The notes: a model not told the origin generated them from the letters alone. Numbered from the stretch's first letter, positions 28,351 through 38,133 are shown. The stretch is 64,000 nt of DNA from Alteromonas sp. RKMC-009 (GCF_003584565.2 NZ_CP031010.1:1488001-1552000), one strand, 5' to 3'. A program made the numbers and translations.

Positions 28351-29796
28351 ATGAAAATCAGACGGTTTTTTGGCAAAGATATGCGGGAAGCATTAAGCCA
28401 GGTAAAAGCAGAATTGGGCAGTGACGCCGTAATCATGTCGAATCGCAAAGTGGCAGACGGTATTGAGCTGGTCGCCGCTTACGATAAAGAGCCGGAAGCA
28501 AAAATAAAACTCAACACCCGCCATGACGCAGGTAAAACAGCTGCACAAAAGGCGACGCCAAGCCTCAGCGAAATTATCGGTGACGATGGTCCGGATACCT
28601 TACGGGCGTTACTTGAAAAGCAGGCTGCAGAAAAAGCTGCGGCTGCCGGAAGTGACCGTCAGAATCCTGCAGTTTCTCCTGCACCACAAACATCGTCTGC
28701 ATTTGCCGCAGATACCCGTGGGGTCAACCCACAACCCGCTGCATCTCATGACGAAGAGGCGTTTTCATTTGCTGATGTATTTTCTGCAAAAGAACAAAGG
28801 CCTGCACCGGTATCTCAAATGAATCCCGATTTTAAAGCGGCGGAAAGTCAGCAGTCTGCCGGTGCCCCGGCCAGTGAGCTGGATGCGATAAAAGAGGAAC
28901 TGGCCTCTCTTCGCAGCGTTTTACAATATCAGGTCGCAGACTTGATGGATGCTAAAAAGCAGCGTCAGCGCCCTGTACACAGTTATCTGACCCAGTGTTT
29001 AACCGGTATGGGGCTGAGCGCTTCACTGGCTGAGCAACTGGTGCACTACACCCCTTCTCAATACACCGAGCGGGAAGCGTGGATTTACCTTCTCAACCTT
29101 TTGGCTAATCGCCTTAATGTTTCCGGTAATGATATCCTGACCCAAACCGGTGTGGTTGCTCTTGTTGGTCCAACAGGAACAGGCAAAACCACGACTGTTG
29201 CTAAATTAGCAGCACGCTATGCGCAAAAATACGGTGCTGATCAGGTGGCTATGATCACTATCGATACCTACCGTATTGCCGCTTATGAACAGCTGGCAAC
29301 GTATGGCAAAATTATTGGCTGTACCACAAGGAAGGCGCAAAGCAGTGAAGAATTAGCCGAACTTCTCTTCCAGTTACGCCATAAGCGTCTAATATTAATA
29401 GACACGGCTGGTTTCAGTCAGCGCGACAGTCGTTTAATTAAGCAACTTGGTCAATTTAATCACGGACAAATGCAACCTGTCCGTAAATACCTGGTTGCGC
29501 AGGCAAATACCCAATATCCTGCATTGCAACGCATCATTGAAGCGTATAATTCCGTTAAGCTTGACGGATGTATCTTCACGAAAGTTGATGAATGCTACAG
29601 TTTGGGTGAGGTTTTAAGTGTTGCTGTTGAACAGCAATTGCCAGTTAGTTATGTGACCGACGGGCAGCAGGTACCTGAAGATATTAAAGTTGCTGATGCA
29701 AAATCTCTCGTATCTGCCGCTGCAAAGCTTTATAAAAAGTACGGTTTGAATCATACTAAGCGTAATCATGAAGTTAATTCAGTTCAGGCAGTATGA
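28351..29796 (+). CDS. flhF: Flagellar polar-placement GTPase FlhF
   Basis: A 481-residue SRP-type GTPase with a basic N-terminal B domain, a variable linker and an NG domain. The G1 motif is GPTGTGKT (273-280) and G3 is DTAGFSQRD. It recruits the first flagellar parts to the pole. I chose the ATG at 28351 (MKIRRFFGKDM, with GAGG upstream), which matches the usual FlhF N-terminus, over an in-frame GTG 18 bases earlier. It overlaps flhG by ATGA. Confidence 0.95.
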   Translation: MKIRRFFGKDMREALSQVKAELGSDAVIMSNRKVADGIELVAAYDKEPEAKIKLNTRHDAGKTAAQKATPSLSEIIGDDGPDTLRALLEKQAAEKAAAAGSDRQNPAVSPAPQTSSAFAADTRGVNPQPAASHDEEAFSFADVFSAKEQRPAPVSQMNPDFKAAESQQSAGAPASELDAIKEELASLRSVLQYQVADLMDAKKQRQRPVHSYLTQCLTGMGLSASLAEQLVHYTPSQYTEREAWIYLLNLLANRLNVSGNDILTQTGVVALVGPTGTGKTTTVAKLAARYAQKYGADQVAMITIDTYRIAAYEQLATYGKIIGCTTRKAQSSEELAELLFQLRHKRLILIDTAGFSQRDSRLIKQLGQFNHGQMQPVRKYLVAQANTQYPALQRIIEAYNSVKLDGCIFTKVDECYSLGEVLSVAVEQQLPVSYVTDGQQVPEDIKVADAKSLVSAAAKLYKKYGLNHTKRNHEVNSVQAV

Positions 29797-30659
29797 TCGA
29801 AGATCAAGCGAGTAGCTTACGAAAGATGAATCAATCACGCCTCATAAAGGTTATTGCCGTTACCGGCGGCAAAGGTGGTGTTGGTAAAACCAACATTACA
29901 TTAAACACGGCGATTGCTATGGCCAAGCAAGGTAAGCGGGTCATGGTACTCGATGCCGACTTAGGATTAGCGAACGTTGACGTCATGCTGGGTTTGCGTG
30001 TTGAGAAGAACCTTTCTCACGTATTATCCGGTGAATGCACACTTGATGATGTTCTGGTAACCGGACCTCACGGTATTAAAATAGCTCCGGCGACTTCAGG
30101 TACTCAGGCAATGACCGAGTTATCGCCTACAGAACATGCCGGATTAATCCGTGCTTTCAGTGAGTTACGGTCGCAGATTGACGTGCTGATTGTAGATACC
30201 GCTGCCGGTATTTCCGATATGGTACTGAGTTTCTCCCGTGCCTCGCAGGACATCATGGTAGTGGTTTGTGACGAACCGACTTCTCTGACCGATGCCTATG
30301 CACTGATTAAAATATTGAACCGTGAACACGGTGTGTTCCGCTTCAAAATTGTGGCAAACATGGTTCGGGACATTCGTGAAGGGCAGGAATTATTCAGTAA
30401 ATTATCAAAAGTGACAGGCAGATTCCTGGATGTGGCACTAGAATTGGTGGCAACTGTACCTTTCGACGAAAATATTCGTCGGGCAGTCAGAAAGCAAACC
30501 GCTATTGTGGATGCATTTCCCGGTTCTCCTGCGGCCGTCGCGATTAGTCAGTTAGCCACCAAAGCGCTTAACTGGCCGGTACCGGCTCAGCCGGGTGGTC
30601 ACCTGGAATTTTTCATTGAACAACTGGTGACGAAGCAAGCAGTAGGAAGCCAACGTTGA
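29793..30659 (+). CDS. flhG: Flagellar number regulator FlhG/FleN (MinD-like ATPase)
   Basis: A 288-residue ParA/MinD ATPase with a deviant Walker A (GGKGGVGKT, 25-33) and DADLGLANVD. It limits flagellar number by activating FlhF GTP hydrolysis and by restraining FlrA/FleQ. Both partners are encoded in this window. The N-terminal extension before the P loop carries the short basic-Gln motif that stimulates FlhF in relatives. It is coupled to flhF and fliA through 4-base overlaps. Confidence 0.95.
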   Translation: MIEDQASSLRKMNQSRLIKVIAVTGGKGGVGKTNITLNTAIAMAKQGKRVMVLDADLGLANVDVMLGLRVEKNLSHVLSGECTLDDVLVTGPHGIKIAPATSGTQAMTELSPTEHAGLIRAFSELRSQIDVLIVDTAAGISDMVLSFSRASQDIMVVVCDEPTSLTDAYALIKILNREHGVFRFKIVANMVRDIREGQELFSKLSKVTGRFLDVALELVATVPFDENIRRAVRKQTAIVDAFPGSPAAVAISQLATKALNWPVPAQPGGHLEFFIEQLVTKQAVGSQR

Positions 30660-31384
30660 ATAGTAAAGCGGCAGCTTACCAGCAGCAGACCGACAAGTCG
30701 CAGCTGGTCGAGCGCCATGCATCCCTTGTAAAACGTATTGCCCATCACCTGATGGCGCGTTTGCCTGCCAGTGTGCTGGTGGATGACCTGATTCAGGCAG
30801 GGATGATCGGATTGCTGGAAGCAGCCAGAAATTTCGACGGCTCGAAAGGGGCCAGTTTCGAAACCTTCGCAGGTATCCGTATTCGTGGTGCTATGCTGGA
30901 TGAAATCCGTAAGGGCGACTGGACACCCCGTTCAGTGCATAAAAATAGCCGTGCTATTACGGAAGCCATAACACAAGTTGAAAGAGAAACTGGCAGAGAC
31001 GCGCGTGATACAGAAATTGCTGCTAAGCTAAATGTCAGTATTAATGATTATCATCAAATGCTTAACGAGGTGAATGCCGGTAAACTTGTCGGTATTGAAG
31101 ACCTGGGTGTATCAGAAGATGTAATCAGCACAGAACAGAATAAAGGTAATGATTCACCCCTCGAAGATTTAATGCAGGGGGCGTTTCAAAAGGCGTTGGC
31201 ACATGCCATCACAACATTACCTGAACGGGAAGCAATTGTACTGTCCCTGTACTATGATGAAGAACTGAATTTACGTGAAATCGGTGAAGTTCTTGAAGTC
31301 AGTGAGTCAAGGGTCAGCCAGATTCATAGCCAGGCCATGTTAAAACTAAAAGCCCGAATGCAATCATGGCAGGCAGAAGAATAA
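30656..31384 (+). CDS. fliA: Flagellar sigma factor FliA (sigma-28)
   Basis: A 242-residue sigma factor with region 2 (LPASVLVDDLIQAGMIGLLE), region 3 and region 4 (LNLREIGEVLEVSESRVSQIHSQA). It directs late flagellar and chemotaxis genes. The start is TTG, overlapping the flhG stop as TTGA, with AGGA about 10 bases upstream; no ATG fits. FlgM, its anti-sigma factor, is not in the window. Confidence 0.95.
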   Translation: MNSKAAAYQQQTDKSQLVERHASLVKRIAHHLMARLPASVLVDDLIQAGMIGLLEAARNFDGSKGASFETFAGIRIRGAMLDEIRKGDWTPRSVHKNSRAITEAITQVERETGRDARDTEIAAKLNVSINDYHQMLNEVNAGKLVGIEDLGVSEDVISTEQNKGNDSPLEDLMQGAFQKALAHAITTLPEREAIVLSLYYDEELNLREIGEVLEVSESRVSQIHSQAMLKLKARMQSWQAEE

Positions 31385-31431
31385 AACATACTAATATTAA
31401 TAACGATTGATAATCCTCACCGGAGGCTATT

Positions 31432-31815
31432 TTGGACAAGAGTATGAAAATTCTTGTAGTAGACGACTTCTCTACTATGAGACGAATCATAAAGAACCTG
31501 CTTAAAGATCTTGGATTTTCCAATATTCAGGAAGCTGACGATGGAAGTACGGCCCTCCCCATGCTCCAGCAAGGCGACTTTGAATTTGTCGTGACCGACT
31601 GGAACATGCCAGGTATGCAGGGTATCGACCTGTTACGCGCTATACGTGCTGACGACAAACTCAAGCATTTGCCAGTATTGATGGTGACAGCTGAAGCGAA
31701 AAAAGAGCAAATCGTTGCTGCAGCACAGGCAGGTGTAAACGGATATGTTGTGAAGCCTTTCACAGCCGCTACACTTAAGGAAAAACTCGACAAGATTTTT
31801 GAGCGTTTAGGTTGA
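31432..31815 (+). CDS. cheY: Chemotaxis response regulator CheY
   Basis: A 127-residue single receiver domain with the acidic pair DD (residues 10-11), phosphoacceptor Asp56 in VVTDWNMPG and the conserved Lys in YVVKPF. CheY-P binds FliM and reverses the motor. The TTG start at 31432 is favoured over the ATG at 31444 because GGAGG lies 5 bases upstream and polar CheY proteins share an MxKxMKIL start. Confidence 0.95.
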   Translation: MDKSMKILVVDDFSTMRRIIKNLLKDLGFSNIQEADDGSTALPMLQQGDFEFVVTDWNMPGMQGIDLLRAIRADDKLKHLPVLMVTAEAKKEQIVAAAQAGVNGYVVKPFTAATLKEKLDKIFERLG

Positions 31816-31849
31816 TCCAGCCGCTCCCGCCAGAGAAGAGGATTACTGG

Positions 31850-32596
31850 ATGTCTCCTACTAAAAAAGTCCCTATTTCGCTCGAAGAAGCAAAACAACTG
31901 GTAGCATATCTTGAGCAGGGTGATGATGAATCCGCCAACGCCCTGCTTGAGGCCGTATCTGCCAAAGAGTCTGTCGAACTTTTTGCTGAAGTTGGCAAAC
32001 TTACCCGTCAACTTCATGACGCCCTCAACACCTTCCAGTTAGACGAGCGTATTGCTGGTCTGGCTAATGATGATATTCCTGATGCGCAAACGCGTCTCAC
32101 CTACGTAATTGAAGAAACTGAAAAAGCGGCTAATACTACAATGGACGCTGTTGAGTCCTGTATGCCAATTGCTGAATCTTTATCAGACCGGATCACAACC
32201 CTTGAGCCTGAATGGCAAAAGCTTATGACCCGTCAGATTGAGCTCGGTGAATTCAAGAGTTTATGTATGGATATCGACGCCCTGTTTAAGGACATGTCGA
32301 AAGATTCTTCTAAACTTAACAGCCTTTTGACCGAAGTATTAATGGCACAGGGTTATCAGGATTTGACAGGCCAGGTTATTCGCAGAGTGATTGACCTGGT
32401 GAAAGAAGTCGAAGACAGCCTTGTGAACATGCTGACCGTGTTCGGTGAACGGGATGCACCTGTTAAAGCACAGAGCACCACGAACAAGCCGGACGCTGTT
32501 GAAGCGGAAGGGCCAATCATGAACGCTGAGAAGCGGGATGACGTAGTACAAGGCCAGGATGACGTGGATGATCTCCTGTCGAGCCTTGGTTTTTAG
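31850..32596 (+). CDS. cheZ: CheY-P phosphatase CheZ
   Basis: A 248-residue helical protein. The catalytic segment MAQGYQDLTGQVIRRV carries the Asp and Gln needed for CheY-P hydrolysis. The C-terminal peptide DDVDDLLSSLGF is the CheY-binding tail. It lies between cheY and cheA in the standard order. Confidence 0.95.
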   Translation: MSPTKKVPISLEEAKQLVAYLEQGDDESANALLEAVSAKESVELFAEVGKLTRQLHDALNTFQLDERIAGLANDDIPDAQTRLTYVIEETEKAANTTMDAVESCMPIAESLSDRITTLEPEWQKLMTRQIELGEFKSLCMDIDALFKDMSKDSSKLNSLLTEVLMAQGYQDLTGQVIRRVIDLVKEVEDSLVNMLTVFGERDAPVKAQSTTNKPDAVEAEGPIMNAEKRDDVVQGQDDVDDLLSSLGF

Positions 32597-32608
32597 GGGA
32601 GCGAATGA

Positions 32609-34894
32609 ATGTCGTTTGATGTTGATGAGGATATATTACAGGACTTTCTGGTCGAAGCCGGAGAAATCCTGGAACAATTACAGGAACAGTTAGTTGACCT
32701 GGAGAATAATCCGGAAGACGCTGACCTCCTCAACGCGATTTTCCGTGGATATCACACGGTAAAAGGTGGCGCAGGTTTCTTATCTCTGACTGAACTGGTT
32801 GAGATTTGTCACGGCGCAGAAAACGTCTTTGACGTAATGCGTAATGGCCAGCGTACACTGACGCCGGAATTAATGGATGTCATTCTGCAAGCGACAGACG
32901 TCGTAGTGGAAATGTTTGAGCGGGTAAAAGCCCGTGAGCCACTCGAAGCCGCTGATTCAAATCTTGTTGATGTTCTGCATAAGTTGAGCAAGCCAGAAGC
33001 CCCCGGCGAAAATATTTTTGGCGGGGAAACGGCAGCACCGGCAGAAGAAGTGCCGGTAGCAGAAGAACCTGAGCTGATAGTTGAAGAGGTACCGGTTGCA
33101 CCGGAAGCCGCCGCTGTTGCAGAGCCTGCCGGTGATAACAGCATTGAAGATATCAGCGAAGATGAATTTGAAGCATTACTGGACCAGCTGCATGGTTCCG
33201 GTGCGCCCGGCAGACCGTCGGCAGATGCACCTGCAAAGCCAGCTGCACCTGCGCCCGCTCCGGCAGCAGCCGCTGGCGGAGATGGCGAAGATATCACCGA
33301 TGATGAATTTGAGGCTCTGTTAGACGAGCTTCACGGTAAAGGACAGTTTGGTGGCGATGCCGCACCTGCCGCTACACCGGCGGCCGCAGCACCGGCAGCG
33401 GAACAGGCTGCAGCCGGTTCTGACGGTGACGAAATCACCGATGACGAATTTGAAGCTTTGCTTGACCAGTTACACGGTAAAGGTCAGGGACCCGGCATTG
33501 CCGGTGGTGTTGAAGTCGACACTCAGGCAACCAAAGCCGTTCAGGCTGCCAAAGCGGAACAGTCTAAACCTGCAGAGCCTGCCAAGCCGGCTCAACCTGC
33601 TAAAGCTGCTGCACCTGCTCCGGCCGCAAAAGCGGCTCCGGCTGCGCCAGCCGCACCCGCTGCCCCTTCCAAGCCCGCAGCACCTGCTGCAAAAGCTGCA
33701 CCTAAGAAAGAAGAAAAAGCCCCGCAGGCAGAAACTACTGTTCGGGTAGACACCAAACGCCTTGACCAGATTATGAATATGGTCGGTGAGTTGGTGCTGG
33801 TTCGTAACCGCTTGTTAAGCCTTGGTATCAATACCAATGACGAAGATATGTCGAAGGCTATCGCTAACCTGGATGTGGTGACCGGTGATCTTCAGGGCGC
33901 GGTAATGAAAACCCGCATGCAGCCCATTAAGAAAGTCTTCGGTCGTTTCCCCAGGGTTGTCCGCGACCTTGCCCGTAGCCTGAAAAAAGAAATTACCCTT
34001 GAGCTTGAAGGGGAAGAAACGGATCTGGATAAAAACCTGGTTGAGGCGCTGGCCGATCCCCTGGTTCACCTGGTGCGTAACTCCGTCGACCATGGAATTG
34101 AAATGCCGGATGATCGTGCCAATGCGGGAAAACCGCGCATGGGTACAGTGAAACTGGCAGCATCACAGGAAGGCGATCATATCCTGCTTACTATCACCGA
34201 TGATGGTAAAGGGATGGATCCGGAAAAGCTGAAAGAAATCGCTATCAGTCGTGGCGTGCTTGATGCTGATGCCGCCGCCCGTATGTCTGATGTGGAAGCG
34301 TTTAATCTGATATTCGCGCCGGGCTTCTCTACCAAGACAGAGATCAGTGATATCTCCGGTCGTGGTGTGGGCATGGACGTGGTTAAAACTAAAATCAACC
34401 AGCTGAATGGTACCGTAAACATTGATTCTCATCTGGGTAAAGGCACCCGGTTAGAAATCAAAGTACCGTTAACACTGGCAATCCTGCCAACTCTGATGAT
34501 TGTTGTCGGTCAGCAAACCTTTGCATTGCCATTGGGCGCTGTTAACGAAATTATCAACATGGACATCAAGAAAACCAATACGGTAGATGGTCAGTTGACG
34601 ATGATCGTCCGCTCTAAGGCTATCCCGTTATTCTTCCTTGGTGAATGGCTTATCCGCGGCCCGAAAAATATCGAGAAAGAAAAAGGCCATGTTGTTGTAG
34701 TGCAAATAGGTACACAGCAGGTGGGCTTCGTGGTGGATGCATTGATTGGTCAGGAAGAAGTGGTGATCAAGCCACTGGATGCCTTGTTACAAGGTACACC
34801 GGGTATGGCTGGTGCAACCATTACATCGGATGGCGGAATCGCGTTAATTCTTGATATCCCGAGTCTGCTTAAGCGATATGCGCGCAGGTCATAG
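32609..34894 (+). CDS. cheA: Chemotaxis histidine kinase CheA with three linker repeats
   Basis: A 761-residue kinase. It has an HPt domain with phosphoacceptor His49 (HTVKGGAGFL) and then a long Ala/Pro-rich linker (about 130-370) in place of a recognisable P2 domain. Dimerisation P3 follows from about 372 (LDQIMNMVGELVLVRNRL), then the ATPase P4 (HLVRNSVDHGIE, DDGKGMD, GRGVGMDVV) and a CheW-like P5. The linker holds three copies of the motif DxFEALLDxLHGxG-type (I-[ST]-[ED]-DEFEALLD-[QE]-LHG) starting at residues 181, 228 and 275. CheA phosphorylates CheY and CheB in polar arrays. Confidence 0.96.
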   Translation: MSFDVDEDILQDFLVEAGEILEQLQEQLVDLENNPEDADLLNAIFRGYHTVKGGAGFLSLTELVEICHGAENVFDVMRNGQRTLTPELMDVILQATDVVVEMFERVKAREPLEAADSNLVDVLHKLSKPEAPGENIFGGETAAPAEEVPVAEEPELIVEEVPVAPEAAAVAEPAGDNSIEDISEDEFEALLDQLHGSGAPGRPSADAPAKPAAPAPAPAAAAGGDGEDITDDEFEALLDELHGKGQFGGDAAPAATPAAAAPAAEQAAAGSDGDEITDDEFEALLDQLHGKGQGPGIAGGVEVDTQATKAVQAAKAEQSKPAEPAKPAQPAKAAAPAPAAKAAPAAPAAPAAPSKPAAPAAKAAPKKEEKAPQAETTVRVDTKRLDQIMNMVGELVLVRNRLLSLGINTNDEDMSKAIANLDVVTGDLQGAVMKTRMQPIKKVFGRFPRVVRDLARSLKKEITLELEGEETDLDKNLVEALADPLVHLVRNSVDHGIEMPDDRANAGKPRMGTVKLAASQEGDHILLTITDDGKGMDPEKLKEIAISRGVLDADAAARMSDVEAFNLIFAPGFSTKTEISDISGRGVGMDVVKTKINQLNGTVNIDSHLGKGTRLEIKVPLTLAILPTLMIVVGQQTFALPLGAVNEIINMDIKKTNTVDGQLTMIVRSKAIPLFFLGEWLIRGPKNIEKEKGHVVVVQIGTQQVGFVVDALIGQEEVVIKPLDALLQGTPGMAGATITSDGGIALILDIPSLLKRYARRS
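33149..33487 (+). repeat. Three in-frame repeats in the cheA linker, 141-base period
   Basis: Three copies of a 17-19 residue block (core DEFEALLD[QE]LHG) begin at 33149, 33290 and 33431, exactly 141 bases (47 codons) apart. They are joined by Ala/Pro/Gly-rich spacers of equal length. The period suggests duplication of a 47-residue unit. The spacers differ in sequence while the acidic helix is kept, which points to selection on the motif. Confidence 0.9.
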
Positions 34895-34919
34895 TCGCAA
34901 TTAAAGGAACATCATTACT

Positions 34920-36068
34920 ATGGCTTTTAAAGTCCTTGTTGTGGACGATTCGACGTTTTATCGTCGTCGTGTACGCGAAATTCTGGATGAGGACAGAGAA
35001 CTCGAGGTTGTTGGCGAAGCCAAAAACGGTGAAGAAGCACTGGATATGCTGATGAAGTTGTCACCCGATGTGGTGACAATGGATGTGGAAATGCCGGTTA
35101 TGGACGGTATTTCCGCTGTAAAAGCGATCATGCAGAAACGCCCTGTACCTATTCTCATGTTTTCATCTCTGACTCATGAAGGTGCTCAGGCAACGCTTGA
35201 CGCGCTGGAAGCCGGTGCGCTGGATTTTCTGCCAAAGAAATTTGAGGAAATATCTAAAGAGCGTAAAGAGGCCGTGGGCTTACTGCGGACTAAAGTTCGT
35301 TTACTGGCCCGGCGTGGTGTCGGCATACGCCGGCCTGTGATTTCACGCAGAGAGCCAGCGGCAAAGCCCGCTCCACCAATGCCTGCCAATGCCCCTAAAG
35401 CGACGTTCTTTAAAAGCTCGTCTATCCTCACCGGACGTACTGAAACTGCATCCCAGCCTACTGTTTCTAAAGTTAAGGCATCAGGAAAGCGGTATAAATG
35501 TCTGGCCATCGGGGCCTCTACAGGTGGTCCTGTGGCATTGCAAAAAGTGTTGTCAGGGCTGCCGGCTAACTTTCCATATCCGATTTTATTGGTTCAGCAT
35601 ATGCCCGGCACGTTTACTAATGCGTTCGCCCAGCGGCTGAACAATAACTGCGAGATTTCGGTAAAAGAAGCTGAACACGGGGATATTCTTAAACCCGGTT
35701 GCGCTTATCTTGCGCCCGGAGGCAAGCAAATGGTAGTAGAGTCTATGTCACTGCCGAATATTGTTCTCCGTGATGCCCATGAACATGAGAAAGATACCTA
35801 CAAACCCAGTGTGGATATTACACTTAACAGTCTGGTGGATATTTACGGCGGCGATGTACTGAGTATTATTCTGACGGGCATGGGATCTGATGGACGTGAA
35901 GGCTGTGAAGCTCTTCACCGTAAAGGCGCCAAAGTGTGGGCGCAGGATCAGGACACCTGTGTGGTATACGGTATGCCACAGGCGGTTGCGAAAGCGAACA
36001 TCGCAGAAAAAAGCATAGCCATTGATAATATCGCTTCGTGCATACTCACGGAAATGATGCAGAAATAG
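34920..36068 (+). CDS. cheB: Chemotaxis methylesterase CheB
   Basis: A 382-residue protein with a receiver domain (Asp55 in VVTMDVEMPVMDG), a linker and a methylesterase domain. The catalytic triad is visible as Ser200 in GASTGGP, His in LVQHMPG and Asp in GMGSDGREG. It removes methyl groups from receptors for adaptation. No cheR lies in this operon, as is usual for F6 clusters. Confidence 0.96.
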   Translation: MAFKVLVVDDSTFYRRRVREILDEDRELEVVGEAKNGEEALDMLMKLSPDVVTMDVEMPVMDGISAVKAIMQKRPVPILMFSSLTHEGAQATLDALEAGALDFLPKKFEEISKERKEAVGLLRTKVRLLARRGVGIRRPVISRREPAAKPAPPMPANAPKATFFKSSSILTGRTETASQPTVSKVKASGKRYKCLAIGASTGGPVALQKVLSGLPANFPYPILLVQHMPGTFTNAFAQRLNNNCEISVKEAEHGDILKPGCAYLAPGGKQMVVESMSLPNIVLRDAHEHEKDTYKPSVDITLNSLVDIYGGDVLSIILTGMGSDGREGCEALHRKGAKVWAQDQDTCVVYGMPQAVAKANIAEKSIAIDNIASCILTEMMQK

Positions 36069-36090
36069 TTCAGTCAGCAGGAGTTGAAGG

Positions 36091-36855
36091 TTGAAAATAT
36101 GGACGATTGCTAACCAGAAAGGCGGGGTAGGGAAGACCACTACCACCGTGACGCTGGGCGGCATTCTGGCGCAACAGGGAAAGCGCGTTCTGCTTATTGA
36201 TACCGACCCTCATGCATCGCTGAGTTATTATTTTGGTATGGATGCCGAGGAGTTAAATGCTTCTGTTTACGATATTTTTATTAATCATGAACAGATTACT
36301 GCCGATAGAGTGCTTGACTGTTTGTGTCCGACAAAATTAGACAGTCTGTATATTTTGCCTGCCTCAATGGCACTTGCCACGCTGGACAGGCAAATGGGTA
36401 TGCAAAACGGTATGGGGCTTATTCTCAAAAAGGCACTGGATACTGTACGCAACGAATTTGACTATGTGTTGCTGGATTGTCCGCCGGTACTTGGCGTGTT
36501 GATGGTTAATGCGCTGGCTGCATGCCATAAAGTCATTGTGCCCGTGCAGACCGAATTTCTGGCATTAAAGGGCCTTGACCGGATGATCCATACACTTGAG
36601 ATTATGGGCCGTTCGTTAAGAAAAGAATTTGATACATTAATAGTGCCGACTATGTTTGACCGCCGGACGAATGCGGCCATCCAGGCACTACAAAAACTGA
36701 ATGAAGATTACGGTGATAAGGTTTGGCACGGGATGATTCCTGTGGATACCCGCTTCCGTGATGCCAGCCAGGCGCAGTCGCCTGCGTCTGTTGTCTATCC
36801 GAAAGCGCGGGGCGTTTACGCCTACACCAAATTGTTAGATGAACTGGAGCAGTGA
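36091..36855 (+). CDS. parC: ParA-like ATPase ParC (chemosensory array positioning)
   Basis: A 254-residue ParA/Soj family ATPase with the deviant Walker A KGGVGKTTTT (residues about 10-19) and DTDPHASLSYYFG. In vibrios the homologue in the same place (between cheB and the ParP gene) brings chemotaxis arrays to the old pole. The start is TTG behind GCAGGAG. The name follows that precedent and gene order. Confidence 0.85.
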   Translation: MKIWTIANQKGGVGKTTTTVTLGGILAQQGKRVLLIDTDPHASLSYYFGMDAEELNASVYDIFINHEQITADRVLDCLCPTKLDSLYILPASMALATLDRQMGMQNGMGLILKKALDTVRNEFDYVLLDCPPVLGVLMVNALAACHKVIVPVQTEFLALKGLDRMIHTLEIMGRSLRKEFDTLIVPTMFDRRTNAAIQALQKLNEDYGDKVWHGMIPVDTRFRDASQAQSPASVVYPKARGVYAYTKLLDELEQ

Positions 36856-36862
36856 GTCAGCT

Positions 36863-37594
36863 ATGAGTAAAAGTACGCCCTTCGCCCGCGAAGATGTGAT
36901 GCAGGCGTATCTCGACAGCTTGTTACAAAGCCCGGAAGATCCGGCTGAAGTAACGGCTAACACTGCCCGTTTGCTGGAACAGGCCACGGCGGACATTATC
37001 GCCAAAGAACCTGTGGTTGCTCCTGTGGCTGAGCCGGTCATAGCGCCGCCAGTAACTGAAGAGGTTACCGACACAGCCGTTGAACAACTGAGCGGGGCAG
37101 TACCTCCGCCGGTTAAAACCACGCCTGTGAAAGACATGCTGGAAAATCGTTTTCAGGCACTCTTTTTCGAGGTGGCAGGATTAACACTCGCTGTGCCGCT
37201 CATCACTTTAGGTGGCATTCACCGGATTGAAAAAGTGGGTGGACTGATAGGAAAACCCAAATGGTTCAAGGGCGTAATGCTTCATCGTGATCAAAAAATA
37301 AACGTTGTCGATACTGCAATGTGGGTTATGCCAGAAAAATACGACCAAAATCTCGCAGAAACGCTAAACTATCAGTATCTTATTATGTTAGGGGACAGTT
37401 TGTGGGGCTTAGCCAGCGACAAACTGGTCAACACCGTTACACTGACCAGGGACGAGGTAAAATGGCGCGAGTCAGGAGGCAAGCGTCCATGGTTAGCGGG
37501 CATGGTAAAAGAAAAAATGTGTGCGTTAATAGACGTATATCAGTTAATCGCAATGCTAAATAGCGGCTTAGGCAGTAACGACCAGACGCCATAG
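36863..37594 (+). CDS. parP: CheW-domain protein ParP
   Basis: A 243-residue protein with a Pro/Val-rich N-terminal half and a C-terminal CheW-like domain (FFEVAGLTLAVPLITLGGIHRIE onward). In vibrios ParP links ParC to CheA: its CheW-like array-integration domain binds the CheA linker and receptors. The start is uncertain. I chose the ATG at 36863; the ATG at 36839 overlaps parC by 17 bases, and neither has a strong ribosome site. Confidence 0.82.
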   Translation: MSKSTPFAREDVMQAYLDSLLQSPEDPAEVTANTARLLEQATADIIAKEPVVAPVAEPVIAPPVTEEVTDTAVEQLSGAVPPPVKTTPVKDMLENRFQALFFEVAGLTLAVPLITLGGIHRIEKVGGLIGKPKWFKGVMLHRDQKINVVDTAMWVMPEKYDQNLAETLNYQYLIMLGDSLWGLASDKLVNTVTLTRDEVKWRESGGKRPWLAGMVKEKMCALIDVYQLIAMLNSGLGSNDQTP

Positions 37595-37611
37595 CCCGGG
37601 GAGCCAGGTTC

Positions 37612-38100
37612 ATGAATGACAAGAGCACAACGAATAACGCGCCGGATAACGATCAGGTGCTTCAGTGGGTTACCTATCGCTTAGGTGACGAAACTTACGG
37701 TATTAACGTAATGCAGGTTCAGGAAGTCTTACGCTATACCGAAATTGCGCCTGTTCCCGGTGCACCGGATTACGTGTTAGGCATTATCAATCTGCGTGGT
37801 AATGTTGTGACGGTTATTGATACCCGCGCCCGCTTTGGCCTTATGCCAACCGATATTACCGACAACACACGGATTGTAATTATCGAATCCGATGAGCAGG
37901 TTGTCGGCATCCTGGTAGACAGTGTTGCCGAAGTGGTTTATCTGAAATCATCTGAAATTGATAGTGCACCTAACGTGGGTACTGAAGAGAGCGCCAAGTT
38001 CATTCAGGGCGTGAGTAACCGCGATGGTGAATTGCTGATTCTGGTAGATCTTAATAAGCTTCTCAGTGATGACGAGTGGGATGAACTGAGCAGTCTTTAA
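37612..38100 (+). CDS. cheW: Chemotaxis coupling protein CheW
   Basis: A 162-residue CheW domain protein (TYGINVMQVQEVLRY; GAPDYVLGIINLRGNVVTVIDTR). It connects receptors to CheA. It follows parP by 17 bases with GGGGAG upstream. Confidence 0.96.
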   Translation: MNDKSTTNNAPDNDQVLQWVTYRLGDETYGINVMQVQEVLRYTEIAPVPGAPDYVLGIINLRGNVVTVIDTRARFGLMPTDITDNTRIVIIESDEQVVGILVDSVAEVVYLKSSEIDSAPNVGTEESAKFIQGVSNRDGELLILVDLNKLLSDDEWDELSSL

Positions 38101-38108
38101 CTTCATAC

Positions 38109-38133
38109 AGCGCCTGCTAATCCGGCGGGCGCT
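38109..38133 (+). other. GC-rich hairpin after cheW
   Basis: AGCGCCTGC can pair with GCGGGCGCT (9 pairs, one G-T) around a 7-base loop. No T run follows, so it may be an attenuating or mRNA-stabilising structure before the DUF2802 gene rather than a full terminator. Confidence 0.5.

Noticed and set aside
31382..31413. Sigma-28 promoter before cheY
   Set aside because: TAAA and a GATAA-containing element are present, but their spacing is 20 bases rather than 15 and the GCC of the -10 is missing.
33149..33487. Repeats in cheA as a CRISPR or non-coding minisatellite
   Set aside because: They are in frame, keep a protein motif and have diverged Ala/Pro spacers. There are no identical DNA repeats of CRISPR size.
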